Shown piece by piece: positions 1 through 9,646 of a stretch of 64,000 nt of DNA. The DNA comes from Erythrobacter sanguineus (GTDB taxonomy: Bacteria; Pseudomonadota; Alphaproteobacteria; Sphingomonadales; Sphingomonadaceae). A program made the translations under genes and the position numbers. The DNA lies in assembly GCF_900143235.1 (NCBI RefSeq), contig NZ_FRDF01000005.1:1-64000 (forward strand), given 5' to 3'. A model generated the notes under the pieces. It searched no databases, had not been told where the DNA came from, and was given only the letters and a program-made list of their open reading frames with translations. Every line of letters begins with the position of its first letter. The stretch's first letter is position 1.

Positions 1-232
1 CCTTGCCGTCCAGAAGTCCGTCGGGCCCGCGGGCATTGAACCGCAGCACCCAGTCGCGCACGATCTGCAGCCCCACACCGCCGATCCGCGCCGCCGCACT
101 CCGACTGCCGCCGTCATAAATCTCGGCCAGGGCCAACAGCCTCCGCGCCTGGTTCGCGCTCCTCGTCATCCGCGACAATCGTCGCAGCGCAGCGCCGTCA
201 AAATCTTCCCGCAAGCCAATCGCTTTTCCCAT
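1..232 (-). mobile_element. IS630-family transposase, N-terminal part (runs off window)
   Basis: Reading leftwards from the ATG at 230-232, 77 codons are open to the window edge. They encode a helix-turn-helix region typical of IS630-type transposases: a run of Arg/Ala-rich helix (LRRLSRMTRSANQARRLLAL), the segment YDGGSRSAAARIGGVG, then IVRDWVLRFNARGPDGL. This resembles the DNA-binding N-terminus; the DDE catalytic part lies outside the window. The outer end of the element should lie in 233-320, where the octamer GAGTCAGA occurs twice (263-270 and 296-303); no terminal inverted repeat can be confirmed without the other end. The neighbouring acetyltransferase gene lacks its 5' part, consistent with insertion damage. 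Confidence 0.7.
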
Positions 233-360
233 GGCGCCGATCTCCAATGTCACAGCGCCATTGAGTCAGATTTCCGCAGCCTTGGGAATCCCCGTGAGTC
301 AGAAATTATGCAGGTTGGTATTAGAACAAGGCGGCGGTTGCGGTTCCAGCGAAGCTCAAG

Positions 361-657
361 GTGCAGCCCGAACTGTTCATCGTGGCAGAAGAAGCTGGTG
401 ACGTCGTCGGGACGGTAATGGCAGGATATGACGGGCACAGAGGCTGGCTCTACACCGTGGCAGTAAAGCCCGAGCATCAACGAAAAGGCGTTGGCTCTGC
501 ATTGCTTCAGGAGGCGGAAGCTCGCCTTTCAAAAGCAGGCTGCACCAAGGCCAACTTACAGATCAGGGCTGGCAACGAGGCAGTCGCGGCGTTTTATCGG
601 ACGCACGGTTATGAGGTTGAAGATCGCATAAGCATGGGCAAGCGCTTCGACAGCTGA
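361..657 (+). CDS. GNAT acetyltransferase of YpeA type, 5'-truncated
   Basis: The 98-residue reading frame carries the C-terminal two thirds of a GNAT N-acetyltransferase. The acetyl-CoA loop QRKGVGSALL is at residues 40-49, and the phrase VVGTVMAGYDGHRGW is characteristic of the YpeA/YjaB-like branch. Family members run to about 140 residues; the first roughly 45 are missing. The frame is open upstream only to a TAG at 322-324, so no full-length start exists. The GTG at 361 is simply the first usable start and falls in the middle of the fold. The truncation point adjoins the IS630 fragment at the window edge. It is probably a non-functional remnant; a short product is possible but would lack the first strand and helices. 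Confidence 0.6.
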   Translation: MQPELFIVAEEAGDVVGTVMAGYDGHRGWLYTVAVKPEHQRKGVGSALLQEAEARLSKAGCTKANLQIRAGNEAVAAFYRTHGYEVEDRISMGKRFDS

Positions 658-747
658 CCACCCGATTCAGAACGTGACGGAAAATCTGCGGGCATTTTGC
701 AAGCTGACGGCAAATCCCGACTGCTGCTTACTCATAACGAAGTGCAA

Positions 748-1278
748 TCAGTGCTCCCTGAGCCGCGGCATCAGTTCCACAAAATTGCAGGGCCGGTTGC
801 GGCTATCCAGCTGTTCGGCGAGGATACCGTCCCACCCGTCCTTCACCGCGCCGTTCGATCCGGGCAAGGCGAAGATATAGGTGCCGCGTGCCACCACCGC
901 GCAGGCGCGTGATTGTACGGTGCTGGTGCCGATGCTCTGGAAGCTGAGCCAGCGGAACAGTTCGCCGAAACCGGGGATGTCGCGCGCGTCCGCGATCATT
1001 GTCAGCGCCTCGGGCGTGACATCGCGGCCCGTCAGGCCGGTTCCGCCGGTGCTGACCACCGCGTCGATCTGCGGGTCATCGATCCATGCTTCGAATTGCG
1101 CCGCGAGGAGTCTTGCATCGTCCTTGACGATGGTTCGCGCGGCGAGGTTGTGGCCCGCGCCCGTCACTCGTTGGCTGAGAATATCGCCCGAGGTATCATT
1201 CTGCGCTGTGCGCGTGTCCGAAACGGTCAGCACAGCGATATTGATCGGCTTGAATGCGCGGGTTTCGTCGATTGCCAT
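748..1278 (-). CDS. moaB: Molybdenum cofactor biosynthesis protein B (MoaB/MogA family)
   Basis: A 176-residue protein of the MoaB/Mog fold, which binds molybdopterin and acts in its adenylylation during molybdenum cofactor synthesis in the cytoplasm. Visible signatures are VVSTGGTGLTGRDVTPEAL (TGGTG at residues 77-81) and the second loop ALPGSNGAVKDGW near residues 137-149. Length is usual for the family. The ATG at 1278 is preferred over longer in-frame starts because the sequence upstream of it has no family similarity and would overlap the lytic transglycosylase gene. Only 13 bases separate it from that gene's stop, so it is probably the last gene of a three-gene minus-strand operon. No other Mo-cofactor gene is nearby. 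Confidence 0.9.
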   Translation of the reverse strand: MAIDETRAFKPINIAVLTVSDTRTAQNDTSGDILSQRVTGAGHNLAARTIVKDDARLLAAQFEAWIDDPQIDAVVSTGGTGLTGRDVTPEALTMIADARDIPGFGELFRWLSFQSIGTSTVQSRACAVVARGTYIFALPGSNGAVKDGWDGILAEQLDSRNRPCNFVELMPRLREH

Positions 1279-1291
1279 TATGGCTCCAGCC

Positions 1292-3046
1292 CTAGGGTTC
1301 GAGCCGGGCCGAACGCATCGCCGCAGGGCGCGGAAATTCCGGCCAGCGGCCCTGCGCCAGCGCACGTCGGCTGGGTGATTCCGCCCCGGCTGTGCGTTCA
1401 TACATCCAGTAATTGCGCATCACGATCGCAACATAGCCGCGCGTTTCCCAATAGGGGATCGATTCCATCCACAGCAGCGGATCGTTCTGATCGTTGATCT
1501 CGCTGTTCCAGCGCCCGACCGGAGTGATGCCGGCATTATAGGCGGCCATGATTTTGGGCAAGGCACCGCCGGTTGCCGGATGGTCGCGCAGCATCTCAAG
1601 ATGGCGCTGGCCATAGGCGAGGTTGACCTGCGGATCATTGAGATCAGCATAACTCGCCCCGAGGCTCAGCCGACCGGAATGGTCGCGCGCGGTGTCGGGC
1701 ATGATCTGCATCAGCCCCCGGGCATTGGCCGGACTGACAGCATTGGCGCGAAAGTTCGATTCCTGCAACGCGTGGGCAAAGGCCAGCGATGGGTCGACCT
1801 GCCACCCGCCGACCGGCTGCCAGCGCGCCACCGGAAAGCGCAAGGAAGGATCGCTGCGGGTGCCATAGGGCGCGTTGTGCGCCATCCACAACTGGGTTGC
1901 GGGCAGGCCGAGCTCGCGCGCGAGCCGGGCAAGCGCATCATACTGGCTCGCCGCGCCGATCCGCGCCTCGTGCCGCAGCACTTCATCGGCCAGCGCCGGA
2001 CGGTTGATTTCCGTGAGTGCGACAGCCACGCGGATATTGCCGCGCTGCGAAAGCTGTTCCCAGTCCGCGTTTCCGAAGGCTGGGGGCGGGGCATGGCCGG
2101 GAAGTTCGATCCCCAGTTGATCGGCTGCAAGCATGCCATAGAGCGTCTCAGCCATCTTCGCTGCGGCAGAAAGGTGTGCCTGCGCTTGCCCCGGTTCGCG
2201 GCAGCGCACCAGCGAACGGTGCGCCCAGTAATGCCCGGCAGCGGCCAGTTCGACATTCGAAGCACGCGCAGCAGTGCGGGCAAAGGCTTCTCCGGCCAGC
2301 GAACAATAGCCCTGCCGCCACGCGGCCAACCCTTCGACCCAAGCGCCCTCTGCCACCCATTCGCCGGTGCCCTCGGCAACGGTGCGCGCCAGTTCCAGCG
2401 CGGCGTTGTCATTGTTCTCGATATAGTGGCTCCATGCCACCCGCTGGCGCCATTCGGCGCGGGCATCGCTGGAGAGGAACATGTCGGCTTCGGCCAGCAG
2501 ACGCTGGGCTTCGACCGGATTGTCACCCTTGATCGCCGCGAGGATCGCCGAAGCGGTGGCGGCGGGCATGGTGCCGTCATTGACCGTGCGTGGCAGGATG
2601 CGCTTGGGCGCGGAAGGCTGGCGGGCAAAGCCCTGACCGGATGGCAGGGCGGGCAGATATTCGACCCCGCGCTTGGCCCCCATGCGCGCCAGCTGCTCGG
2701 TCTGCGGCAGATCGGCCCCGGTATTGAACCAGGCGGCGATCTGCTCGGCGGAAACCTTGGGGCTGTTGGCATGGGTGTAGTATTCCGCGCGCGCCATCTG
2801 GGTCAGCACGCCATCGGGCCGCGCGGCGAGCAGGTTTTCGACCACGCTCCACTGTTCGGCGTCGATCGCCGCAAACAATTGGCGGTAATGGTCATGCTCT
2901 TCGGCAGACAGCACTGCGGCGATGGTATTCTCGGTGCTGGCCTGCCCGTTCCAACGGGCGACAAGGTCTCCCGATTGCGCGGCGGCGGCAACCGGAAGTG
3001 TCAGCGCAACCAGCGCAGCGGTTGCCAGCGCTGTTCGCGCGGACAT
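1292..3046 (-). CDS. Soluble lytic murein transglycosylase (Slt70-like)
   Basis: This 584-residue protein starts with a Sec signal peptide (LATAALVALTLPVAAAAQ). A long alpha-helical superhelical region follows, then a C-terminal SLT (lysozyme-like) domain. The catalytic glutamate is in ALQESNFRANAV, about residue 429, followed by the family phrases GLMQIMPDTAR and MAAYNAGITPV. Such enzymes cleave the MurNAc-GlcNAc bond of peptidoglycan in the periplasm, forming 1,6-anhydro ends. The start chosen is the ATG at 3046, which overlaps the TGA of the upstream gene as TGATG, a translational coupling arrangement. A start 27 bases upstream (3073) is possible but would put charged residues in front of the signal peptide. 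Confidence 0.92.
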   Translation of the reverse strand: MSARTALATAALVALTLPVAAAAQSGDLVARWNGQASTENTIAAVLSAEEHDHYRQLFAAIDAEQWSVVENLLAARPDGVLTQMARAEYYTHANSPKVSAEQIAAWFNTGADLPQTEQLARMGAKRGVEYLPALPSGQGFARQPSAPKRILPRTVNDGTMPAATASAILAAIKGDNPVEAQRLLAEADMFLSSDARAEWRQRVAWSHYIENNDNAALELARTVAEGTGEWVAEGAWVEGLAAWRQGYCSLAGEAFARTAARASNVELAAAGHYWAHRSLVRCREPGQAQAHLSAAAKMAETLYGMLAADQLGIELPGHAPPPAFGNADWEQLSQRGNIRVAVALTEINRPALADEVLRHEARIGAASQYDALARLARELGLPATQLWMAHNAPYGTRSDPSLRFPVARWQPVGGWQVDPSLAFAHALQESNFRANAVSPANARGLMQIMPDTARDHSGRLSLGASYADLNDPQVNLAYGQRHLEMLRDHPATGGALPKIMAAYNAGITPVGRWNSEINDQNDPLLWMESIPYWETRGYVAIVMRNYWMYERTAGAESPSRRALAQGRWPEFPRPAAMRSARLEP

Positions 3047-3861
3047 CAGTGAGAGGCCGACCATTCCATCCATCTCCGCCAGAACCGGGACTTGAGCCGG
3101 GGCATGTCCATCATTGCCTCAAGCGTCTCGCTCACCATGACCGGGACTGTACGCCCGTTATTGTTAATCCTGCGTAAACCCTCCTGCGTTGTCTCACCCA
3201 GCATTGGGCCAAGCGCGCTTCCCAGCACCAGCACCCTTTGCGGCGCGGCCAGAGTCACATGATGCGCGGTGACAGCATTCATCCCGCTTGCCGCCAGCGC
3301 GGCGATGTCGGCCATTGGCGTGTGGCATGGCAGAGCGGCAGCGCAATAGACCGCGTTCTCCTCCAGCCCCGCGGCGGCCAGGATATTGCCGAGCAGTCGC
3401 CCCTGCGGCCCGTCGAGCAGGCGTTCCCGGTCGCCTTCCTCGGGCTGGGGCACCAGCACCATCAACGCCGCGCCTGCTGGCCCGCGGGGGGCGATCCGCG
3501 GATGGAGCCGTGCCGTGTCCAGTCCCGGTGCGTGCATCCACCACTCACGGAAGGCGGCAAGATCGGTTGGCGGCGATTCGCCCATCAGATCGGGGCGCGG
3601 CGTCTGGGCGGGAGCCGGGGCCGGAGGCGGGGCCGGGGCATCGGCGCGCAACCGGGCTGGTTGGCCTGCCTCAGGCGCCTTTCCCGAGGCGGTAGGGCGC
3701 ATCGGCGCAGGCTTGTCACCGGACAACGGGGCGCATGCCGGCGGCGCGTCGGCCAACCACGACGTAGCGTCATCGTGATAGTCGCAGTCCACCCCGGCCG
3801 CCCGCCACCAGGCAAGCGCGGCTTCAAATTCGCGGGCAAGAGAAAGGTCGGGCTGTGTCAT
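3046..3861 (-). CDS. Uracil-DNA glycosylase superfamily-like protein, degenerate
   Basis: 271 residues. The N-terminus (about 1-40) and C-terminal domain (about 100-271) are joined by a Pro/Ala-rich linker at roughly 45-95. The C-terminal domain resembles family 4/5 uracil-DNA glycosylases: LMVLVPQPEEGDRERLLDG corresponds to the usual first motif, followed by GRLLGNILAAAGL and later RVLVLGSALGPMLG. It lacks the four cysteines that hold the [4Fe-4S] cluster in family 4 enzymes, and the acidic residue of the usual G-E-x-P-G motif is replaced. Base excision activity is therefore doubtful and a structural or regulatory role is possible. It is the first gene of the operon with the lytic transglycosylase and moaB. 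Confidence 0.6.
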   Translation of the reverse strand: MTQPDLSLAREFEAALAWWRAAGVDCDYHDDATSWLADAPPACAPLSGDKPAPMRPTASGKAPEAGQPARLRADAPAPPPAPAPAQTPRPDLMGESPPTDLAAFREWWMHAPGLDTARLHPRIAPRGPAGAALMVLVPQPEEGDRERLLDGPQGRLLGNILAAAGLEENAVYCAAALPCHTPMADIAALAASGMNAVTAHHVTLAAPQRVLVLGSALGPMLGETTQEGLRRINNNGRTVPVMVSETLEAMMDMPRLKSRFWRRWMEWSASH

Positions 3862-3986
3862 CGGGAGGTCATGCTATCTAACGCAGGTCTTGACTGTCCG
3901 GGCCTCGCTTAGCAAGTGAGCGCCACAAGCAATTCGCCGGAATGTGCGCCGCACGCGTCCAAAGCAATAATGAACAGGAAAGCCCG

Positions 3987-5636
3987 ATGATCGAACGTGA
4001 ATCAATGCCCTGCGATGTCGTGGTCGTCGGCGGCGGTCCGGCGGGGCTGGCAGCGGCGATCAAGCTCAAGCAGATCAATGCCGATCTGGAAGTGATCGTA
4101 TTGGAAAAAGGCTCGGAAATCGGCGCGCATATCCTGTCGGGTGCGGTGGTCGATCCCAAGGCTTTGGACGAGCTGCTGCCCGAGTGGCGCGAACAGGGCT
4201 GCCCGATGGCGGAAACCCCGGTGACCGATAACTGGCACTGGGTGCTGTCAAAGACGGGCAAGACCTCGCTGCCCCACGCCATCATGCCGCCGCTGATGGG
4301 CAATGACGGCTGCTACACCGGCTCGCTTGGCAACATGACCCGCTGGCTGGCGGAACAGGCCGAAGGGCTGGGCGTGATGGTGTTCCCCGGCTTCCCCGCC
4401 GCTGATGTCATCCTCGATGATGAAGGCCGCGTTGCGGGCGTCATCACCCAGGACATGGGCATTGCCGCCGATGGCAGCCACAAGGGCGATTACACCCCCG
4501 GCATGGAAATCCACGCCAAGTATACCGTGCTGGCCGAAGGCGCGCGCGGCAACCTGACCAAGCGGATGAAGGCGAAGTTCGACCTTGAGGCGAACTGCCA
4601 GCCGCAGGTTTATGGCCTCGGCATCAAGGAATTGTGGGACATTGATCCCAAAAAGCACAAGCCGGGCCGGGTGATCCACACCCAAGGCTGGCCGCTGACC
4701 GAAAGCGAAAGCTGGGGCGGGGGTTTCCTCTACCATCAGGCGAACGGTCAGGTGGCCTTGGGCTTTGTGACCGCGCTCGATTACAAGAACCCCTGGGTCT
4801 CGCCCTATCAGGAATTCCAGCGCTGGAAAAACCACCCCGCGATCCGCGACTATCTCGAAGGTGGCAAGCGCGTGTCTTATGGTGCGCGGGCGATCAATGA
4901 AGGCGGCTGGCAGTCCGTGCCCAAGCTTGCCTTCCCCGGCGGCGCGCTGATCGGCTGCGCGGCGGGCTTTGTGAATGTCCCCCGCATCAAGGGCAGCCAC
5001 ACCGCGATGAAAAGCGGCATGCTGGCGGCGGAAAGCATCGCGGCGGCGATTGCAGCTGGGCATGAAAAGACCGAGCTGATGGATTACGACACGGCGGTGC
5101 GTTCCAGCTGGATCGCGGACGAGCTTAAGAAGGTGCAGAACGCCCAGCCTGCGGTGGCCAAGTATGGCGGCGATATCGGCACGGTGCTGGCGGGAATCGA
5201 CATGTGGATGCGTACATTGAAGATCGGGCTGCCGATTTCGATGAAGCATAAACCGGATTATAGTTACACCGGTCGCGCCGATCTTTACCCGAAGATCGAC
5301 TATCCCAAGCCCGATGGCGTGATCACCTTCGATAAGCTGACCAACGTCGCCTACAGCTACACCAACCATGCCGAGGATCAGCCCGTGCACCTCCAGGTCG
5401 GTGACCGCGAATTGCAGCGGGCAAGCGAGCTTGAGGTCTATGGTGGGCCATCGGCGCGCTATTGCCCGGCGGGGGTCTATGAATGGCTGACCGATGAAAA
5501 GACCGGCGAGCCCAAGTTCCAGATCAATTCGCAAAACTGCGTCCACTGCAAGACCTGCGACATCAAGGACCCCAACCAGAACATCAACTGGGTGACGCCG
5601 GAAGGTGGCGGCGGGCCGAACTATCCGAATATGTGA
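3987..5636 (+). CDS. Electron transfer flavoprotein-ubiquinone oxidoreductase
   Basis: 549 residues, the usual size for ETF-QO, a monotopic inner-membrane enzyme that passes electrons from acyl-CoA and other dehydrogenases, via ETF, to ubiquinone. The FAD-binding GGGPAGLAAA loop is at residues 15-24. The C-terminal [4Fe-4S] ligands are visible as Cys493 (CPAGVYEW) and Cys518, Cys521 and Cys524 (NCVHCKTCDIKDP). A longer in-frame start at 3942 exists, but the ATG at 3987 is preceded by AGGAAAG at 3976-3982 with correct spacing, and the family similarity begins there. It is divergent from the minus-strand UDG/Slt/moaB operon across 125 bp. ETF subunit genes are not in the window. Confidence 0.95.
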   Translation: MIERESMPCDVVVVGGGPAGLAAAIKLKQINADLEVIVLEKGSEIGAHILSGAVVDPKALDELLPEWREQGCPMAETPVTDNWHWVLSKTGKTSLPHAIMPPLMGNDGCYTGSLGNMTRWLAEQAEGLGVMVFPGFPAADVILDDEGRVAGVITQDMGIAADGSHKGDYTPGMEIHAKYTVLAEGARGNLTKRMKAKFDLEANCQPQVYGLGIKELWDIDPKKHKPGRVIHTQGWPLTESESWGGGFLYHQANGQVALGFVTALDYKNPWVSPYQEFQRWKNHPAIRDYLEGGKRVSYGARAINEGGWQSVPKLAFPGGALIGCAAGFVNVPRIKGSHTAMKSGMLAAESIAAAIAAGHEKTELMDYDTAVRSSWIADELKKVQNAQPAVAKYGGDIGTVLAGIDMWMRTLKIGLPISMKHKPDYSYTGRADLYPKIDYPKPDGVITFDKLTNVAYSYTNHAEDQPVHLQVGDRELQRASELEVYGGPSARYCPAGVYEWLTDEKTGEPKFQINSQNCVHCKTCDIKDPNQNINWVTPEGGGGPNYPNM

Positions 5637-5659
5637 GGCGGGGGATGGAGCGCTAAGGC

Positions 5660-5947
5660 TTGAGAGTTTTCGCCACACTTGTCGCTGCGACATTGATCCT
5701 TTCCGGATGCGACACTCCCGACAAGTTCGAAGAGCGCGAAGATCGTGTTCGATCCGCGCTTAAGAATAACGACAGAGGCCTTGGTTCAAAAGCTGTTTGG
5801 CTGGTAAAACAGTCTTCGCTTGCTCCTGACGATAGGACGGCAGTGTTTTTCGGGTATGGCGATAATCGCAAAGCTTGCGACGACTTCGTCGTGGCCTACA
5901 AACGGGCATACCCAGACGATGAGTATGTCTGTGATACGTTTGATTAG
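5660..5947 (+). CDS. Small putative lipoprotein, unknown function
   Basis: 95 residues starting at a TTG, with the purine-rich GGGGATGGAG at 5641-5650 as probable ribosome binding site. The N-terminus RVFATLVAATLILSGC is a lipoprotein signal with Cys17 as lipidation site. The mature part is charged (KFEEREDRVRSAL) and has two further cysteines, near residues 75 and 91, that could pair in the periplasm. No family was recognised. It lies 23 bases after ETF-QO and 24 bases before ispE, so it may be read through from the former. Its codon use is visibly less GC-rich at third positions than its neighbours (many AAG/GAT/TTT/CGA), a possible sign of recent acquisition or weak selection. Confidence 0.65.
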   Translation: MRVFATLVAATLILSGCDTPDKFEEREDRVRSALKNNDRGLGSKAVWLVKQSSLAPDDRTAVFFGYGDNRKACDDFVVAYKRAYPDDEYVCDTFD

Positions 5948-5971
5948 GCAGGGGCAAAGGCGTTAACTCCG

Positions 5972-6838
5972 TTGGATCTTGAAGAAACCGCCTACGCCAA
6001 GATCAACCTCGCGCTGCATGTCCGCAGGCGGCGGGAGGACGGGTATCACGAGCTTGAGACCCTGTTCGCCTTCGTCGATGCGGGCGACCGGCTGTGGGTG
6101 GAGCCTGCCGACACGCTGAGCCTCGAACTGACCGGGCCGTTTGGTGGCGATCTTCAGGCTGACGACGATAATCTGGTGCTCCGCGCTGCGCGGGCGCTGC
6201 ACGATGCCTACGACCGGAGCGGGGCCGAATCCCGTGATTGGCAGGCACGGCTCGGCCTTCCCTATGGCGCCAGGATCACGCTCGAAAAGAACCTGCCGGT
6301 TGCCAGCGGGGTCGGTGGCGGATCGGCGGATGCGGCAGCGGCGATCCGGCTGCTGACCGACTTGTGGGACTTGCCTGACGATTACGGACGGCATCTCAGC
6401 ATTGCGGCGGGTCTGGGAGCGGACGTGCCGGCCTGTATCGCCAGTCAGGTTTTGGTCGGGACCGGCACCGGCATGAATCTTGAGTTCGTCGATAATGACC
6501 TCGCCGGAACCCCCGTCCTGCTGGTCAACCCGCAGGTCCCGCTGTCGACCGGTCCGGTGTTCAAGGCATGGGATGGCGTTGATCGCGGCGCTTTGCCAGA
6601 AGGGCGTGCCAGCCTGATCGCGCGGGAAGGGCGCAACGACCTCGAAGGCCCTGCGATTTCGCTGTGCCCGGTGATTGCCGAGGTGCTCGCAGCCCTCAGC
6701 GGCACCGACCGGTGGCTCGCCCGCATGTCCGGCTCGGGCGCGACCTGCTTTGCGCTCTACGCCACGCCCGAGGCCCGCGACGCGGCGGCAGCGGCCATGC
6801 CGCGCGCATGGTGGACAATGGCAGGGCGGCTGCGGTGA
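5972..6838 (+). CDS. ispE: 4-diphosphocytidyl-2-C-methyl-D-erythritol kinase
   Basis: 288 residues of the GHMP kinase family. IspE phosphorylates CDP-methylerythritol in the non-mevalonate (MEP) pathway of isoprenoid synthesis. The N-terminal AYAKINLALHV is the family opening, with the conserved Lys10. The ATP-binding motif is PVASGVGGGSADAAAAI (residues 109-125) and the third GHMP motif is MSGSGATCFAL near the C-terminus. The start is a TTG at 5972; AAAGG at 5956-5960 could serve as ribosome binding site, and no ATG is available without losing the first strand. Its stop overlaps the GTG start of the next gene (GTGA), suggesting coupled translation. Confidence 0.93.
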   Translation: MDLEETAYAKINLALHVRRRREDGYHELETLFAFVDAGDRLWVEPADTLSLELTGPFGGDLQADDDNLVLRAARALHDAYDRSGAESRDWQARLGLPYGARITLEKNLPVASGVGGGSADAAAAIRLLTDLWDLPDDYGRHLSIAAGLGADVPACIASQVLVGTGTGMNLEFVDNDLAGTPVLLVNPQVPLSTGPVFKAWDGVDRGALPEGRASLIAREGRNDLEGPAISLCPVIAEVLAALSGTDRWLARMSGSGATCFALYATPEARDAAAAAMPRAWWTMAGRLR

Positions 6839-7551
6839 ACGAAGCTTTCCGCCAGTTTGGAATGCCCGCGCCGGGCGGGATTGTGCTCGTCGCTGACCAT
6901 GCCTCGAACCACGTGCCGGATGATATCGACTTGAGGATTCGAGGGCGCCTGCTTGGCGTACACATTGCTGTCGATATCGGAACAGCTGAGATCGCTGAAA
7001 TCCTCGCGCGCGATCATGCCATTCCGGCCCACATCGCCGCGGTCAGCCGGCTCGTGTGCGATTTCAACCGCGAGGAAACCGCCCCCGGCCTCGTCCCCGA
7101 CATCAGCGACGGCCACCCGATCCCCGGCAATGTCGGCGCGGACCGGGAAGGGCGGCTCGGCCGCTTCCACCGTCCCTATCACGATGCGCTGGCCGAATGG
7201 CTGGCAGCCGCCGAACCGGCGTTGATCCTCTCGCTCCACAGCTTCACCGCGCGCCTTGCGACCAGCGATGCCGCGCGCCCGTGGCAGGTTGGGGTCCTCT
7301 ACAATCAGGACGACCGCGCCGCCCGGATCGCCATTCCCATGCTCGAGGCCGAGGGGCTGAATGTGGGCGATAACCTCCCCTATTCGGGCCGCGATCTCAA
7401 CTACACCATGAACCGCCATGCCGAAGCCTGCGGGCGCCCCTATTTCGGCATCGAGATCCGGCAGGATCTGGCGCAAACCCCGGAAGATCACACGCACTGG
7501 GCGGCATTATTGGCGGATATTGCGCAAAGGGTTGCGTCGGCGCTCGCCTGA
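6835..7551 (+). CDS. N-formylglutamate amidohydrolase family protein
   Basis: 238 residues. The FGase family (HutG-like) hydrolyses N-formyl-glutamate, or related N-acyl amino acids, to glutamate and formate. Family marks are VLVADHASNHVP (about residues 18-29), HIAAVSRLVCDFNR, LILSLHSFTARL and PYFGIEIRQDL, which contain the presumed metal-binding His and Asp. The GTG at 6835 is chosen because it overlaps the ispE stop as GTGA; the longer frame upstream is the ispE gene read in another frame. No histidine-utilisation gene is nearby, so the true substrate is not indicated by context. It is followed 42 bases later by ilvD. Confidence 0.85.
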   Translation: MNEAFRQFGMPAPGGIVLVADHASNHVPDDIDLRIRGRLLGVHIAVDIGTAEIAEILARDHAIPAHIAAVSRLVCDFNREETAPGLVPDISDGHPIPGNVGADREGRLGRFHRPYHDALAEWLAAAEPALILSLHSFTARLATSDAARPWQVGVLYNQDDRAARIAIPMLEAEGLNVGDNLPYSGRDLNYTMNRHAEACGRPYFGIEIRQDLAQTPEDHTHWAALLADIAQRVASALA

Positions 7552-7593
7552 AGGCAGGAGACATTTCGCAAAATCCGGTCAGCAGGAAATCTT

Positions 7594-9295
<1,702 letters not shown>

Positions 9296-9315
<20 letters not shown>

Positions 9316-9646
9316 TGCGTTTGCATCGCTTGCCCTGCTGGTGGCCTGTGGCGAGGAAAGCCCACCGCCGCCCGGAGACGAGGTTGACTGTGGCATCGGC
9401 GCCGGGGTGGATCTATCGCCGGTGTGCACGCTTGAACAGGTTGCTGGCTCGGATGAGGTGGTGCTCCATCACCCCGACGGCGGCTTCCGGCGCCTGACCC
9501 GCGATCCGGCCACCGGAACGCTTGTGCCGCTCGATGGGGCTGAACCGCTGGTGCCGCAGGCTGGCGAGGGAGAGATGCTGCAATTTGCGATTGGCGACGA
9601 TCGCTACCGTATCCCGCAAGCTCTGCTGGCGCCGCCGGCGCGGTGA
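9296..9646 (+). CDS. Small putative lipoprotein
   Basis: 116 residues with a lipoprotein signal ([13 protein letters not shown], lipidation at Cys18) followed by a Pro-rich spacer and a compact domain rich in Val, Gly and Asp ([33 protein letters not shown]). No named family was recognised; the FRRL-x-LDGAEPL pattern looks like a short beta-rich periplasmic domain found in sphingomonads. The ATG at 9296 lies inside the end of ilvD (20-base overlap), and the stop TGA overlaps the GTG start of the NAD(P)HX repair gene, so the three are probably translated from one message. Confidence 0.7.

Noticed and set aside
263..303. GAGTCAGA direct repeats as the IS630 target duplication
   Set aside because: IS630 elements duplicate TA, not eight bases; the repeats may be part of the element end but cannot be assigned.
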